From the NCBI RefSeq assembly GCF_001625445.1, contig NZ_LWHG01000028.1, positions 1 through 64,000 of the forward strand: a stretch of DNA of 64,000 bases. The letters run 5' to 3'. How positions within the stretch are numbered: the first letter of the stretch is position 1; each line of letters begins with the position of its first letter. Source of the stretch: Haladaptatus sp. R4. Its GTDB lineage: Archaea > Halobacteriota > Halobacteria > Halobacteriales > Haladaptataceae. The notes below the pieces were generated by a model. That model was given only the letters and a program-made list of their open reading frames with translations, was not told where the DNA came from and searched no databases. Position numbers and translations under genes: made by a program. Of the stretch, positions 26,105-36,255 are shown piece after piece.

Positions 26105-27524
26105 CGTCCGCACCCCACATCGCCGCCGGAATCGTTTCGAGCATGTCGGAGGCGAACAGTCCCTCGTAGCGGCCGTCGTCGTAGCACAGGTCGCCCGCGC
26201 GTCCGTTGACGAACGATCCGACGCAGGCGGCGTCGAACGCTTCCGTCGTCCCGAACAGTCCGGCGACGATTCCGGCGAGCAGGTCGCCCGTGCCGCCGAC
26301 CGTCATGCCCGTGTTGCCCGTCCGGACGACTCGCGTTCGCTCGCCGTCCGAGATCACGTCGGTCTTCCCCTTCGCCAGCACGACGTGGCCGATGTCGGCC
26401 GCGAGGTGCTCGATTTCGTTGGTGACTTCGGTCAGGTCGTCCGTGTCCGGCCCGCCCATCTCGGCCAGTTCCTTGCGATTCGGCGTGCAGACGAGGGTGG
26501 CGTCCGTTTCGAGGTCCGGAATCGCCGGGAGCGCGTCGGCGTCAACGACCGCTCGTCCGGTGTAGGATTCGAGGAAGTCCGTCGCCGCGTCGAGGGTTTC
26601 GTCGGCGTTCCCGAGTCCCGGCCCGATGACCACGGTGTCGTCGTACGATTCGGCGGTGTCGACCAAGTCGTCCACCTGCTCGGGCGTGAGAATGTCGCCG
26701 TCGTAGGGTTGGACGATGAGGTCCTCGGCGTAGCCCTGAATCACGCTCGCCACGGAATCCGGCGCGGCGACGAACGAGAGGTCCGCTCCCGCCCGTAGCG
26801 CGGATTGGCCGGCCAACGCGGGCGCACCCGTGAACGGCCCGCCACCGATGACGAACACGCGTCCGCCGACGTTCCCCTGCACGCTCCGGAGGTCGCCCGG
26901 TCCGACGATTCGTTCGGCGGCGGCGGGGATGCCGATGTCCGAGACGGTCACGTCGGATGCGACGTCCGCGAGTCCGGGTTTCATGTCGTGGAACGTGACG
27001 ACCGCGTCGGCTTCGACCGCAGTACCTTCGGATTCGCCCGAATCGGCGTCCACACCCGAGGGGACGTCCACCGCGAGAACGGACGCGTCGGCGTCGTTGA
27101 TGGCCCGCGCCGCCGTCGCGGCGGGTTCGCGGAGCGCCCCGGTCACGCCGGTTCCGAGCATTGCATCGATCACGAGGTCGCAGTCGGGGAGTTCGAACGC
27201 CCGGGAATCCGTCACCTCGGTCGTGTCGTAGTCGGCCTGCTGAAGGGCGTTCCAGTTCTCACGCGCGATGTCGGTACCGAGGGTTTCGGCGCGGCCAAGT
27301 AGCAGGACGGACACCTCGTACTCGTCGAGAAACCGCGCGGCGACGAAGGCGTCCCCGCCGTTGTTCCCCCGCCCTGCCACGATGGCGACGTTCGCTCCCG
27401 GCGAAGCCATCTCCCTGACGCGGCGGGCGATGGCGTTTCCACTCGATTCCATCAACTGTTTGCGGGGCACGCCGAGGTACTCCGCGTTCTCGTCCACGGC
27501 GGCCATCCGCGCTGCGGTTATCAT
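26097..27524 (-). CDS. nnr: bifunctional NAD(P)H-hydrate epimerase/dehydratase
   Basis: A metabolite-repair enzyme that epimerises and dehydrates damaged NAD(P)H. Residues 1-205 form the YjeF-N epimerase with AGRGNNGGDAFVAARFL near 51 and the DVPSGVDADSG loop near 151. From about 215 the ribokinase-like dehydratase follows, with VIGPGLGN near 300, CTPNRKELAEM near 360, and the GGTGDLLAGIVAGL ATP/ADP-site near 428. Length is 475 residues, normal for the fused enzyme. moaC overlaps its 3' end. Confidence 0.93.
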   Translation of the reverse strand: MITAARMAAVDENAEYLGVPRKQLMESSGNAIARRVREMASPGANVAIVAGRGNNGGDAFVAARFLDEYEVSVLLLGRAETLGTDIARENWNALQQADYDTTEVTDSRAFELPDCDLVIDAMLGTGVTGALREPAATAARAINDADASVLAVDVPSGVDADSGESEGTAVEADAVVTFHDMKPGLADVASDVTVSDIGIPAAAERIVGPGDLRSVQGNVGGRVFVIGGGPFTGAPALAGQSALRAGADLSFVAAPDSVASVIQGYAEDLIVQPYDGDILTPEQVDDLVDTAESYDDTVVIGPGLGNADETLDAATDFLESYTGRAVVDADALPAIPDLETDATLVCTPNRKELAEMGGPDTDDLTEVTNEIEHLAADIGHVVLAKGKTDVISDGERTRVVRTGNTGMTVGGTGDLLAGIVAGLFGTTEAFDAACVGSFVNGRAGDLCYDDGRYEGLFASDMLETIPAAMWGADDV

Positions 27525-27691
27525 ACCCGGCCGTTCGGTCGGATTCCGGGTTAACGTTATGGGCTAGGGCGGTTCGAGCCGTGCGATTCGGTAGCGGCTT
27601 CAAGAGGGAGGAATAGCGGTTCGCTCTGTTGGGGTGAGAGCGCTTTCAGGATACGCCTCTCGTTACCCCCGACTCATTCACGTTATCGTCG

Positions 27692-28108
27692 CTATCGCGG
27701 GCGTTTTCGGACGGACTCGTGGGCCGCCGTCTCGTCGCCTTCCTCGACGGAGTACAGCCGTTTCACCGGTACCACGGTGTGCATCTTGGCCACGCCGCCG
27801 TCGTGTCGTCGCCACTTGATCGAATCGTGAAGGATGTAGCGCCGGGGCGCGCGCGCCTTCAGTTCGGCGACCAACTCGTCGAAGCGCTCGGCGTCGAAAC
27901 GCTCCTCGGGGACGAAGTCGGTATCGACGACCAACGAATCCCGGCGCGGGACGCGGTCGAGTCGGCCTTCGCAGACGCGTTCGAACTCGACCGCCAACGA
28001 CGGTAACTCGGTGTCGAGCGGGAGCTTGACGTACGCCTGCCTGTAATCCGGCCGGTTCGTTTTGCGCTTCCAGTATCGCGAGAACCAATTCGTTATCCGC
28101 GTACCCAT
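27692..28108 (-). CDS. hypothetical protein
   Basis: A 138-residue basic-to-neutral soluble protein from ATG 28108 (MGTRITNWFSRYWKRKTNRPDYRQAYVKLPLD). The upstream extension to 28246 is less protein-like. It has an RFDELVAELKARAPRRYILHDSIKWRRH stretch that looks helical. No family is recognised. It lies downstream of the DUF3592-type gene with 134 bases between, in the same direction. Confidence 0.5.
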   Translation of the reverse strand: MGTRITNWFSRYWKRKTNRPDYRQAYVKLPLDTELPSLAVEFERVCEGRLDRVPRRDSLVVDTDFVPEERFDAERFDELVAELKARAPRRYILHDSIKWRRHDGGVAKMHTVVPVKRLYSVEEGDETAAHESVRKRPR

Positions 28109-28242
28109 TCGCGTGCCACCTTGAACCAATTCACTCAAACCGGGATAGTAGGTGTTTCGCTGTCCGTATCTCGCGGATTCGTGACGCATCAAGCGACGAC
28201 AATTCTCAAATACGAAGCAGCGCAGTTCCTCTCCACGAGAAA

Positions 28243-29052
28243 TCACAAATGCTTGACTTTCATCTCGATTACGACGCCCGCCGCCAGCACGAGCGCGCTC
28301 GCGTAGGCGACGTAGCCGTACGGTTGACTCGACACGAGGAAGTAGTGGCCCAGAACGGCGGCGGCGGCGAGGTAGAACCCCGCCGACAACAACAGCAGTC
28401 GACGGCCGTCGGTGACCGGGACTGACCCCGGAGCGTCCGTCGTGGAAGCGGATTCGCGTTGCGGCCAGTCGTCATCGTCGTCCCAATCCTCCGAGTCGAG
28501 GGACGGCGGGTCGGCGAGCATCGAGCCCTCGTTCGATTTACCTCGGGACGAACCGTGTCTGTAGAGTAACGTGCGTATCCACGACGTGCCGGGATTCAGG
28601 CTGTCGCGGAACAACAGCAATCCGATGAGGAGCGCGAAATACGCTGGGAAGAACGTGTAGCGCGAGGAGAGAAACGACTTCGACGGGTCGTTCTCCGAAT
28701 AGTGGATGACGACGCGTTTTCCTTTCGGATACTTGCTCAGAAATCTCGCGGCTTTCGATTGTCCCCCACTCCCGCCGGGCCGCTTGGCCGACGAGTAGAT
28801 ATTGTCGTTCGAATACGACGTCCCTCCGACTGAGTAGCTGTATTTGACGGTCGGGTAGTACGACTTCGAATCGCCGAACAACGACGGTTTCGTATCCTGT
28901 TCCGAATGAATGGACGTGGCGACGACCGTGCCGTTCGTCGTCTCGTACGTATCGACCATGTGATGTTGGCGATAGACGGACATCCCGCCGTAACCGATCA
29001 ACGCGATTGCGAGCACGAAGGCAACGACTCTGAGACTACGATTCTGCATCAT
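28243..29052 (-). CDS. DUF3592 domain membrane protein
   Basis: A 269-residue membrane protein. Segment 1 lies at about 8-25 (VVAFVLAIALIGYGGMSVY). An external domain follows with GTVVATSIH, YPTVKYSYSVGGTSYSNDNIY and GKRVVIHYSENDPSKSFL, the DUF3592 pattern. Then come segment 2 near 130 (FFPAYFALLIGLLLF), an acidic linker (DSEDWDDDDDW), and two more segments near the C-terminus. The function of DUF3592 is unknown. ATG 29052 is followed by a second ATG. Confidence 0.75.
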   Translation of the reverse strand: MMQNRSLRVVAFVLAIALIGYGGMSVYRQHHMVDTYETTNGTVVATSIHSEQDTKPSLFGDSKSYYPTVKYSYSVGGTSYSNDNIYSSAKRPGGSGGQSKAARFLSKYPKGKRVVIHYSENDPSKSFLSSRYTFFPAYFALLIGLLLFRDSLNPGTSWIRTLLYRHGSSRGKSNEGSMLADPPSLDSEDWDDDDDWPQRESASTTDAPGSVPVTDGRRLLLLSAGFYLAAAAVLGHYFLVSSQPYGYVAYASALVLAAGVVIEMKVKHL

Positions 29053-29219
29053 GCGACACTGATACTTCTATCGTCCGGTATAAATTACCTATCGGCCAAC
29101 ACGAACGCGACGGGTGGGAGAAAACGCACTACCCGCCACTCGTACCGAGGATTTCGGCCGTCTCCGAGTCTCTATCGCGCTCGGTACATTTCGTTCGTCA
29201 CGCGTTCGTCCGCGAACAC

Positions 29220-29248
29220 GCAGATATCACGCATCGCAGATATCACGC
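29220..29248. repeat. 13-bp direct repeat
   Basis: GCAGATATCACGC occurs at 29220-29232 and again at 29236-29248, three bases apart. The second copy spans the stop codon of the RNase HI-like gene, so the repeat probably extended or cut the original reading frame. Confidence 0.6.
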
Positions 29249-29872
29249 GTGTCTGTTAGCGCGTGACGGCGGCGGAATCTGCGCCTCGCTCGACCCCGGC
29301 GCGTTCGGGAGCAGGCACCGCTCGGGTTCGCGGTTGACGTGGGCGTACTGGTCCGGTGCGTTCGCCAGCGGATGAGCCGGATTCTGCTCGCTTCGAATCC
29401 GTGCGGCCCGGAGTTCGCCGAACCCGGCGATTCTGGCGCGGATGCCCCGCCAATGGTACTTACCCGCATGCGGGACGGAGAACGGTTTCGGCGGTCGCCA
29501 GTCCGTCCGGTTGTGAGCGAGAACGGCGTTGTTGACGTTGGCGGCCAGTTGGTCGTGGTCTACCAACACGCCGACTCGTGCGTGCTTCGGTGCGCGGACG
29601 GCCAACACGTCGAGTCCGAGGTGAAGCGCGCGATATTCGGCGACGTTGTTGTCGGGGACGCCGTCGTCGGGGACCGAGAGTCGGGCGACCCGCCTGCCGT
29701 CGCGTGTCTCGATGATGACCCCGAGACCACCGTCGCCCGTCTCCTGGTCGAACGACCCATCGCTCGTGATGTAGAAGTCACGATGGTGCGTGTGAGGCGG
29801 GTGGGCGATGTGTGGGGTGGGCGACTCATCGAACAGGTCACGTAATGAGGGATGACGGCCGTGAACGGCCAT
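29243..29872 (-). CDS. RNase HI-like protein
   Basis: A 209-residue protein with an RNase H fold in its first two-thirds. The first acidic strand is ITSDGSFDQETGDGGLGVIIE near 37, the Glu helix is NNVAEYRALHLGLDVL near 78, and the third acidic region is VGVLVDHDQLAANVN near 101. A His/Pro-rich lead (HIAHPPHTHHRDF) precedes it. The last 50 residues look unstructured and end with a tail encoded by a direct repeat. Such genes are annotated as ribonuclease HI or reverse-transcriptase-like; activity on RNA-DNA hybrids is inferred. Confidence 0.72.
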   Translation of the reverse strand: MAVHGRHPSLRDLFDESPTPHIAHPPHTHHRDFYITSDGSFDQETGDGGLGVIIETRDGRRVARLSVPDDGVPDNNVAEYRALHLGLDVLAVRAPKHARVGVLVDHDQLAANVNNAVLAHNRTDWRPPKPFSVPHAGKYHWRGIRARIAGFGELRAARIRSEQNPAHPLANAPDQYAHVNREPERCLLPNAPGSSEAQIPPPSRANRHA

Positions 29873-29970
29873 ATCTGTCGTATCGGTGTAGTATTACATA
29901 AATGTGCGGTTGGGTTCAGTAGGAAATGTCATGAGACAATAAAACGCGGGCGATGTTGTCCCATACCACA

Positions 29971-29979
29971 GATATATAT
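29971..29979 (+). promoter_or_regulatory. TATA box for the peptide ABC operon
   Basis: GATATATAT lies 24-32 bases before the ATG at 30003, matching a haloarchaeal promoter for a leaderless transcript of the whole operon. Confidence 0.5.
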
Positions 29980-30002
29980 GTAGTTACCCGCCATGTCAGG
30001 GT

Positions 30003-31631
30003 ATGCCCGACGAGAGACTCAATCGGCGGACGTATTTGAAATTTGCAGGCGGTGCGGCAGCGTCGGCGGCCCTGGCTGGCTGTCTCGGTGGCGGAGACGG
30101 CAACGACCAGAACGACGGTGGTGGCGATGGTACCGACAGTACCACATCGAGCACCGACAGCGGTGGAAACGGGAACTCGTCATCGGGCGACCTCCCCGCG
30201 ACCATCACGCAGGGACAGATGCCGTCCACGCTCGACCCGCACAACCACCGGGAGACGACGACGGACAACGTCGTTCTTCAAGCCTACGAAGGTATCCTCT
30301 CGCGCGATAAGAAGGGGAAGATCACGAAGCAGTTGGCGACGAAGTACGAGCGAACCGGCGACAAGACGGTGGCGTTCACCATCCGCGACGACGTGAAATT
30401 CCACAGCGGCGAAAAGCTCACGCCGGAGGACGTCGCGTTCAGCGTCAACCGCATCGTGAAATCGGACGTCGGGAACCTCGAAAGCCCACAGAGCGACCAG
30501 CTTTCGGGCGTGACCGGTGCGGAGGTCAAAGACGGCAAAGTCGAGGTCACGTCGGACGGCGTGAATCCCATCGTATTCGGCCTCTTTGCGACCTACTGCG
30601 ACGTCATGCAGAAGAAGTGGGTGCAGAGTCACGAGAAGAACTACATCGCGAAGCACATGAACGGAACCGGCCCGTTCAAACTCAAGAAATACACCGAAGA
30701 CGTGAAAGTCGTCTTCGAGCGCAACGAGGACTACTGGCGCGACCCGGCGGCGGTGTCGGAACTCACGTTCAACGCGGCGAAGGAGTCGAGCACACGGGTG
30801 AACCAACTGCTCAACGGCGAGACGGACATCATCGTCAACGTCCCGCCGCAGGATGCGGGGAACGTGAAAAATTCGAAGAAAACCACCCTCTCGGCCGTTC
30901 CGAGCACGCGCATCATCTACAACGCGATGCGCTACGACGCGAAACCGTTCGACAGCCCGAAGTTCCGACAGGCGATGAACTACGCCATCGACCTCGACAG
31001 CATCATCGAGAACATCCTCTCCAGTTTCGCCGGTCCGACCGGCCAGCCAACGCTGGAAGGGTTCACCGGCTACAATTCGAACGTCAAACCGTACCCGGCG
31101 AAGAAGAAGAAGGCCGAACAACTCGTCGAGGAGAGCGGCAACGCCGGGGCGAAGATTACACTTCACACGCCAGTCGGACGGTACCTGAAGGATGTGGAAA
31201 TCGCACAGGCGGTGGCCAAACAGATCGACCAGCTCAAGAACGTCAACTGTTCGGTGAAACAGCGCGACTTCAATTCGCTCGCCGGGGAGCTGACCGACGG
31301 CAAGATCGACACCGGTCCGAAGTTCTACCTCATCGGTTGGGGGAACGCGACGTTCGACGCGAGCCAAACCATCATCCCGCTCCTCACGACGAACGGGGCG
31401 CTCACGTCCTACAGCAACAAGGACGTGGACAAGATGATGAAGGAAGCACAGAACATGCCGGGCGGGGACAAGCGGAACCAGAAACTGTACAAGATCAACA
31501 AAACGCTCCACGACCAAGCGCCGTGGATTTTCCTCAACCGGCAGTACAGTGTGTACGGCGTCAGCCAACGCATCAACTGGGAGGCACGCCGTGACGAACG
31601 TATCGACGCCTACGCCATCTCTTCAAAGTAG
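30003..31631 (+). CDS. peptide/dipeptide ABC transporter substrate-binding lipoprotein
   Basis: A 542-residue family 5 solute-binding protein. A Tat signal with NRRTYLKFAGGAAASAALAGC ends in a lipobox with Cys near 27, so the mature protein is a surface lipoprotein. A Gly/Asp/Ser/Thr linker follows to about 62. The SBP_bac_5 domain shows STLDPHNHRETTTDNVVLQAYEGIL, KFHSGEKLTPEDVAFSVNRIV and the C-terminal Asn/Trp-rich region. The ligand is probably an oligopeptide or nickel-type complex, which is not resolvable. It is the first gene of a five-gene importer operon. Confidence 0.92.
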   Translation: MPDERLNRRTYLKFAGGAAASAALAGCLGGGDGNDQNDGGGDGTDSTTSSTDSGGNGNSSSGDLPATITQGQMPSTLDPHNHRETTTDNVVLQAYEGILSRDKKGKITKQLATKYERTGDKTVAFTIRDDVKFHSGEKLTPEDVAFSVNRIVKSDVGNLESPQSDQLSGVTGAEVKDGKVEVTSDGVNPIVFGLFATYCDVMQKKWVQSHEKNYIAKHMNGTGPFKLKKYTEDVKVVFERNEDYWRDPAAVSELTFNAAKESSTRVNQLLNGETDIIVNVPPQDAGNVKNSKKTTLSAVPSTRIIYNAMRYDAKPFDSPKFRQAMNYAIDLDSIIENILSSFAGPTGQPTLEGFTGYNSNVKPYPAKKKKAEQLVEESGNAGAKITLHTPVGRYLKDVEIAQAVAKQIDQLKNVNCSVKQRDFNSLAGELTDGKIDTGPKFYLIGWGNATFDASQTIIPLLTTNGALTSYSNKDVDKMMKEAQNMPGGDKRNQKLYKINKTLHDQAPWIFLNRQYSVYGVSQRINWEARRDERIDAYAISSK

Positions 31632-31661
31632 ATGAATCAGTTATCGATGGGGTGTTCATAG

Positions 31662-32648
31662 ATGTCGATGGGACGGTTCCTGTTCCGACGGGGCTTACAG
31701 GGAATCTTCGTCATCTGGGGGGTCGTTACCGTAGTGTTTCTCCTCAGGTTCGTCACACCTGGAAGTCCGATTACGGTCATCGCTCCGCTGAACGCCTCGC
31801 CACAGTTGAAACACAGAATCGCAATGGAACTCGGCCTGAACAAACCGTTGTACGTCCAGTACGGCGAGTACATCTGGAACCTCCTACACGGGGATATGGG
31901 GTACTCGTACGTCTCCGGGACGCAAGCCAGTTCGCGCATCTTCGCGCGGCTTCCGGCGACCATCGAACTCGCCGTCGCGTCCAGCATCGTCGCCATCGTG
32001 CTCTCGATCCCGTTGGGCGTCATCAGCGCGACGCGACGCCACGACCCGGTCGACTATCTGGCGACGACGTTCTCGTTGACGGGCATCAGCACGCCGAACT
32101 TCTGGCTCGGAATCATGCTGGTGTTGCTGCTGGCGGTCGGCGGGTCGTTCCCGACCGGCCATCGCGGCATGGGGTTCTTCCCGGCGGTTGAGATGCTTCT
32201 CACGCAGGGGAGCATTAGCGGACTCGTCACGTGGGGGAAACACATCTTCCTCCCGGCGATCACGCTGGGAACGTACTTCACCGCGCTCATCACCCGGTTG
32301 ACCCGGAGCGGCATGCTCGACGAACTCGGGAAGACCTACATCCGGGCGTCGCGGGCGAAGGGACTTCCGGAGACGCTCGTGCGATACAAACACGCGCTTC
32401 GGAACACGCTCATTCCCGTCATCACCGTTCTCGGTCTGCAACTGGGGACGCTCATCGGCGGCGCGGTCATCACCGAACAGGTGTTCGCGTGGCCCGGCCT
32501 CGGGACGCTGATCATCCACTCGATCAACACCCGTGACTGGCCGCTCATTCAGGGGACGCTCATCATCATCGGGACGGGCTTCGTCCTCGTGAACATCGCC
32601 GTGGACTTCCTGTACGCGTACATCAACCCGCAGGTGGTCTACGAATGA
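31662..32648 (+). CDS. peptide ABC transporter permease (DppB-like)
   Basis: A 328-residue membrane permease with six segments. It starts at ATG 31662 (MSMGRFLFRRGLQGIF), and the first helix runs IFVIWGVVTVVFLLRFV. The conserved GELGLNKPLYVQYGEYIWNLLHGDMG-type N-terminal loop is present, as is the EAA coupling motif near 234 (YIRASRAKGLPETLVRYKHALRN), which docks on the ATPase. It overlaps the next permease by 4 bases. Confidence 0.92.
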   Translation: MSMGRFLFRRGLQGIFVIWGVVTVVFLLRFVTPGSPITVIAPLNASPQLKHRIAMELGLNKPLYVQYGEYIWNLLHGDMGYSYVSGTQASSRIFARLPATIELAVASSIVAIVLSIPLGVISATRRHDPVDYLATTFSLTGISTPNFWLGIMLVLLLAVGGSFPTGHRGMGFFPAVEMLLTQGSISGLVTWGKHIFLPAITLGTYFTALITRLTRSGMLDELGKTYIRASRAKGLPETLVRYKHALRNTLIPVITVLGLQLGTLIGGAVITEQVFAWPGLGTLIIHSINTRDWPLIQGTLIIIGTGFVLVNIAVDFLYAYINPQVVYE

Positions 32649-33661
32649 TCTCTCCCCGGACGCTCCGGAACCTCAAACGCGAGTTCCGCAGCAGCCTGTT
32701 GGCGAAAATCGGCCTCGTGCTCGTCATCGCGGTCATCCTCGTCGCGGTGTTCGCGCCGTTCATCGCCCCGCACAACCCGTACAACCAGAATTTGGACGAC
32801 TCGAAACTGCCGCCGCTCGGCTTCAGCAAGCAGACAACGCAGACGAGTTCGAAGATGGTCGATGGACAGGTGAAGATCGTCAACAACACGACCTACGTGA
32901 AAGCACAACCCTCCCATCCGCTCGGGACCGACCAACTCGGGAGGGACATCCTCTCACGAGTTATCTACGGGGCGAGAACGTCGCTCCTCGTCGGTATCTT
33001 CGGGACCTTGTTGGCGATGCTCATCGGCGTCACCGTCGGACTGGTCGCGGGATACTACGGTGAACTCGTGGACGACGCGCTGATGCGAAGCGCGGACATC
33101 ATGCTGGCGTTCCCGTCGCTCGTGTTGGCGATTGCGCTCGTCGGCATGTTCGACCAGCAGGTCATCAGGGTCCCCGACCCCTTCGTGGCCAGCGGCCTCG
33201 TTTCCGGGATGCCCGCCAAAATCGGGGTCTCGGCGACGGTCGTCGTCGTCGTCGCGCTCGTCAACTGGGTGTGGTTCGCCCGCGTCTCACGCGGCGAGGC
33301 GCTGACGGTCGTCGGCGAGGAGTACGTCAAGGCGGCCCGCTCGGTGGGGGCGCGCCACTCGTTCGTCCTTCGTAAGCACATCCTGCCGAACAGCGTGACG
33401 CCCATCATCGTCCTGGCGACCATCCAGATTGCGGCCATCATCCTGCTCGAAAGCTCGCTGTCCTACCTCGGCTTCTCCGGGGTGAACCTCTCGTGGGGCT
33501 TCGACATCTCGCAGGGGAAGGACTACCTCGCCACGTCGTGGTGGATTTCGACGGTGCCGGGATTGGCCATCGTCATCACCGTCATCGGCATCAACCTCGT
33601 CGGTGACTGGTTGCGCGACGCGCTCGACCCCGGCATCGACGGCGAAGGGGGTGGCGTATGA
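32645..33661 (+). CDS. peptide ABC transporter permease (DppC-like)
   Basis: A 338-residue permease, partner of the DppB-like protein. N-terminal helix LVLVIAVILVAVFAPFIAP is followed by a long outside loop (about 40-95) and the LGTDQLGRDILSRVIYGARTSLLVG motif typical of DppC/OppC. The EAA motif is KAARSVGARHSFVLRKHILPN near 232. Both ends overlap neighbours by 4 bases, so translation is coupled across the operon. Confidence 0.92.
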   Translation: MISPRTLRNLKREFRSSLLAKIGLVLVIAVILVAVFAPFIAPHNPYNQNLDDSKLPPLGFSKQTTQTSSKMVDGQVKIVNNTTYVKAQPSHPLGTDQLGRDILSRVIYGARTSLLVGIFGTLLAMLIGVTVGLVAGYYGELVDDALMRSADIMLAFPSLVLAIALVGMFDQQVIRVPDPFVASGLVSGMPAKIGVSATVVVVVALVNWVWFARVSRGEALTVVGEEYVKAARSVGARHSFVLRKHILPNSVTPIIVLATIQIAAIILLESSLSYLGFSGVNLSWGFDISQGKDYLATSWWISTVPGLAIVITVIGINLVGDWLRDALDPGIDGEGGGV

Positions 33662-34860
33662 GCGACCTGCTTCGCGTGCGTGACCTCTCGACCCGTTTCT
33701 TCACGGAGAACGGGCAAGTCAACGCCTGTGAGTCAATCAGCTTCGACGTGCGGGAGGAGGAAGTGTTCGGAGTCGTCGGCGAATCGGGGTCCGGAAAGAG
33801 CGTCGCCGCGCTCTCCATCATCGACCTCGTGGAGTCGCCCGGCAGGATCACGTCGGGCGAGGTGTGGTATCGGAACCCCACGCTCGCCGAGGAAGTCGGA
33901 GGCAATCGTCCCGAGGCGGTCGACGGCGAGTTCGTGGACATCCGGCAGTTGACGACGCGGGAACGCCGCGCCCTGCGCGGCCCGTCGTTCAGCATGATCT
34001 TCCAGGACCCGATGAGCAGCCTCAACCCGTCGATCACGGTCGGCGAACAAATCGCCGAGGCGGTCGAAGTCCAGCGACGGGCGAAGGCAAACCCGCGTTC
34101 GACGCGCTCGCGGACGCAGGGCTACGGCCTCGGAAGCCTCATCGCGGGAACCATCTTCCCGTCCCGGGACTACGTCAGCGAACCGAGCCGGGCGAAGGCC
34201 ATCGAACTGCTCGAACAGGTCGGGATTCCCGACCCGGCGGACCGCGCCGACGAGTACCCCCACCAGTTCTCGGGCGGGATGCTTCAGCGGGCGATGATCG
34301 CCCAAGCGCTCGCCGGTGAACCCGACCTGCTCATCGCGGACGAACCGACGACGGCGCTGGACGTGACGATTCAGGCCCAGATCCTCGACCTGCTTCGGGA
34401 GTTGCAGGCCGACACGGGCATGAGCATCATGCTCATCACGCACAACCTCGGCGTCGTCGCCCGGATGTGCGACCGCGTCGGCGTGATGTACGCCGGGGAA
34501 CTGGTCGAACACGGGACGCTCGAAGACGTGTTCGACGACTCGGTCCACCCGTACACGCAGGGGCTGCTCGGGTCGCTTCCCGACTTGGAGGACCCCGCAC
34601 CGCGGCTGCAACCCATCGAGGGGAACGTCCCCGACCTGATCGATTCGGAGATGGACGACCGCTGTTACTTCGCCGACCGCTGTCCGAAGGCGATGGAGGA
34701 GTGTCTGTCACATCCGTCGATGCACGACGCGGGCGGCAGCCCCGAACACGAAGCGCGCTGTGTGCTCACCGAGATGGAGTACGACGAAGCGAGGGCGCTT
34801 CCGTCGAACCACTTCGAGGACGACGAACGAACCGAACCCATGGAGGCAAACGATGACTGA
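33658..34860 (+). CDS. peptide ABC transporter ATPase (DppD-like)
   Basis: A 400-residue cytoplasmic ATPase. Walker [13 protein letters not shown] lies near 42, signature [15 protein letters not shown] near 204, and Walker [15 protein letters not shown] near 224. The oligopeptide C-terminal region has the Cys cluster ([14 protein letters not shown]), which may hold an iron-sulfur or metal site. An insertion of about 40 residues between Walker A and the Q-loop enlarges it compared with bacterial DppD (about 325). Confidence 0.92.
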   Translation: MSDLLRVRDLSTRFFTENGQVNACESISFDVREEEVFGVVGESGSGKSVAALSIIDLVESPGRITSGEVWYRNPTLAEEVGGNRPEAVDGEFVDIRQLTTRERRALRGPSFSMIFQDPMSSLNPSITVGEQIAEAVEVQRRAKANPRSTRSRTQGYGLGSLIAGTIFPSRDYVSEPSRAKAIELLEQVGIPDPADRADEYPHQFSGGMLQRAMIAQALAGEPDLLIADEPTTALDVTIQAQILDLLRELQADTGMSIMLITHNLGVVARMCDRVGVMYAGELVEHGTLEDVFDDSVHPYTQGLLGSLPDLEDPAPRLQPIEGNVPDLIDSEMDDRCYFADRCPKAMEECLSHPSMHDAGGSPEHEARCVLTEMEYDEARALPSNHFEDDERTEPMEANDD

Positions 34861-36172
34861 CCACCTCGTCCGCGTCGAGGAACTGCAGAAGTACTACTTC
34901 GAACAGGACACGCTGACCGACCGCCTGCTCGGCCGCGAGCCGAAGAGCGTGAAAGCCGTCGATGGCATCTCCTTCGCCATCGAGGAGGGCGAGACGCTCG
35001 GACTGGTCGGCGAATCCGGCTGTGGGAAATCCACGACCGGTGAGACCCTGTTGGGTCTCCGCGACGCGACCGACGGTCGCGTCGTCTTCGACGGGCAGAA
35101 CGTCTACCAGATGGACGACCTGACCGAATTCAGAAAGCGGGCACAGGTCGTCTTTCAGGACCCGTTTTCCAGCCTCGACCCGCGGATGACGGCGGGCGAA
35201 ATCATCCGCGAACCGCTGGACGTTCACGGCGTCGATTCGCGGGCGGAACGGCGCGAGCGCGCCCAGGAACTGATGGAGCGCGTCGGCCTGTCTGCGGGAC
35301 AGATCGACCGCTACCCGCACGAGTTCTCGGGCGGCCAGCGCCAACGTATCGGCATCGCTCGGTCGCTCGCGCTGGAACCCGAGTTCATCGTGTTGGACGA
35401 ACCCGTCTCGGCGCTGGACGTCTCCGTGCAGGCGCAGGTGCTCAACCTCCTGCAGGACCTGCAGAACGAACTCGGGTTGACGTACCTGTTCATCGCCCAC
35501 GACCTCTCCGTGGTTCGGCACATCTCCGACCGCGTGGCGGTGATGTACCTCGGCGAAATCGTGGAACTCGGACCGGTGGACGAGATATTCAACGACCCAC
35601 AGCACCCCTACACGAAGGCCCTGCTGGAGAGCGTGCCGCGTGCGGACACCAGCGAACAGGAGCGCGACATCCACACGCTGTCTGGCGACGTGCCGTCGCC
35701 GCGAAACCCGCCGTCGGGGTGTCACTTCCGGACGCGGTGTCCGAACGTCATTCCGCCCGAGGACGTCCGAATCTCCCAGTCGGCGTATCGCGAGGTGATG
35801 GACTACCGCGAACGCCTCGAATCGGGCGACCTGACGCGCCACGGGGTTCGGGAGTTGGTCGCCGGGGCGAACGAGAACCCCGAGGAAATCGGGGACGAGG
35901 CGCTTATCGCCGAGTTGTGGGACGAACTGTTCGACCACGAACTCGACGGCGACAACCGCGAAACGGTCGCCGAATCGTTCGAGCGGTTCGTCTCCGGCGA
36001 CCGCGAGGGTGCCGTTGCCGTCATGCGTGACCGCTTTGCGAGCGTCTGCGAGCGTCAGAATCCGGTGCTCCAGAACCGCGAACACCCGGCGGCCTGCCAC
36101 CTCTACGATCAACCGGAACCGCCGAAGACGGAGTCGGAATCCGAACCGGGAATCGAATCGTCGGCCGATTAA
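34853..36172 (+). CDS. peptide ABC transporter ATPase (DppF-like) with C-terminal insertion
   Basis: A 439-residue ATPase, partner of the DppD-like subunit. ATG 34853 overlaps the upstream stop by 8 bases. Walker [16 protein letters not shown] lies near 53, signature [16 protein letters not shown] near 157, and Walker [16 protein letters not shown] near 179. The C-terminal Cys motif starts at [17 protein letters not shown] but its last Cys (HPAAC) comes only after about 110 acidic residues, so an insertion splits the usual motif. Bacterial DppF has about 330 residues. The role of the insertion is unknown. Confidence 0.91.
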   Translation: MTDHLVRVEELQKYYFEQDTLTDRLLGREPKSVKAVDGISFAIEEGETLGLVGESGCGKSTTGETLLGLRDATDGRVVFDGQNVYQMDDLTEFRKRAQVVFQDPFSSLDPRMTAGEIIREPLDVHGVDSRAERRERAQELMERVGLSAGQIDRYPHEFSGGQRQRIGIARSLALEPEFIVLDEPVSALDVSVQAQVLNLLQDLQNELGLTYLFIAHDLSVVRHISDRVAVMYLGEIVELGPVDEIFNDPQHPYTKALLESVPRADTSEQERDIHTLSGDVPSPRNPPSGCHFRTRCPNVIPPEDVRISQSAYREVMDYRERLESGDLTRHGVRELVAGANENPEEIGDEALIAELWDELFDHELDGDNRETVAESFERFVSGDREGAVAVMRDRFASVCERQNPVLQNREHPAACHLYDQPEPPKTESESEPGIESSAD

Positions 36173-36255
36173 CCTCCCCCGATTATTTTCACGCTTCGAA
36201 CCCGTGTCCACGGACGAAGAGTTATACGCGAAGAAGCAGTACTAGATGAACCCCA

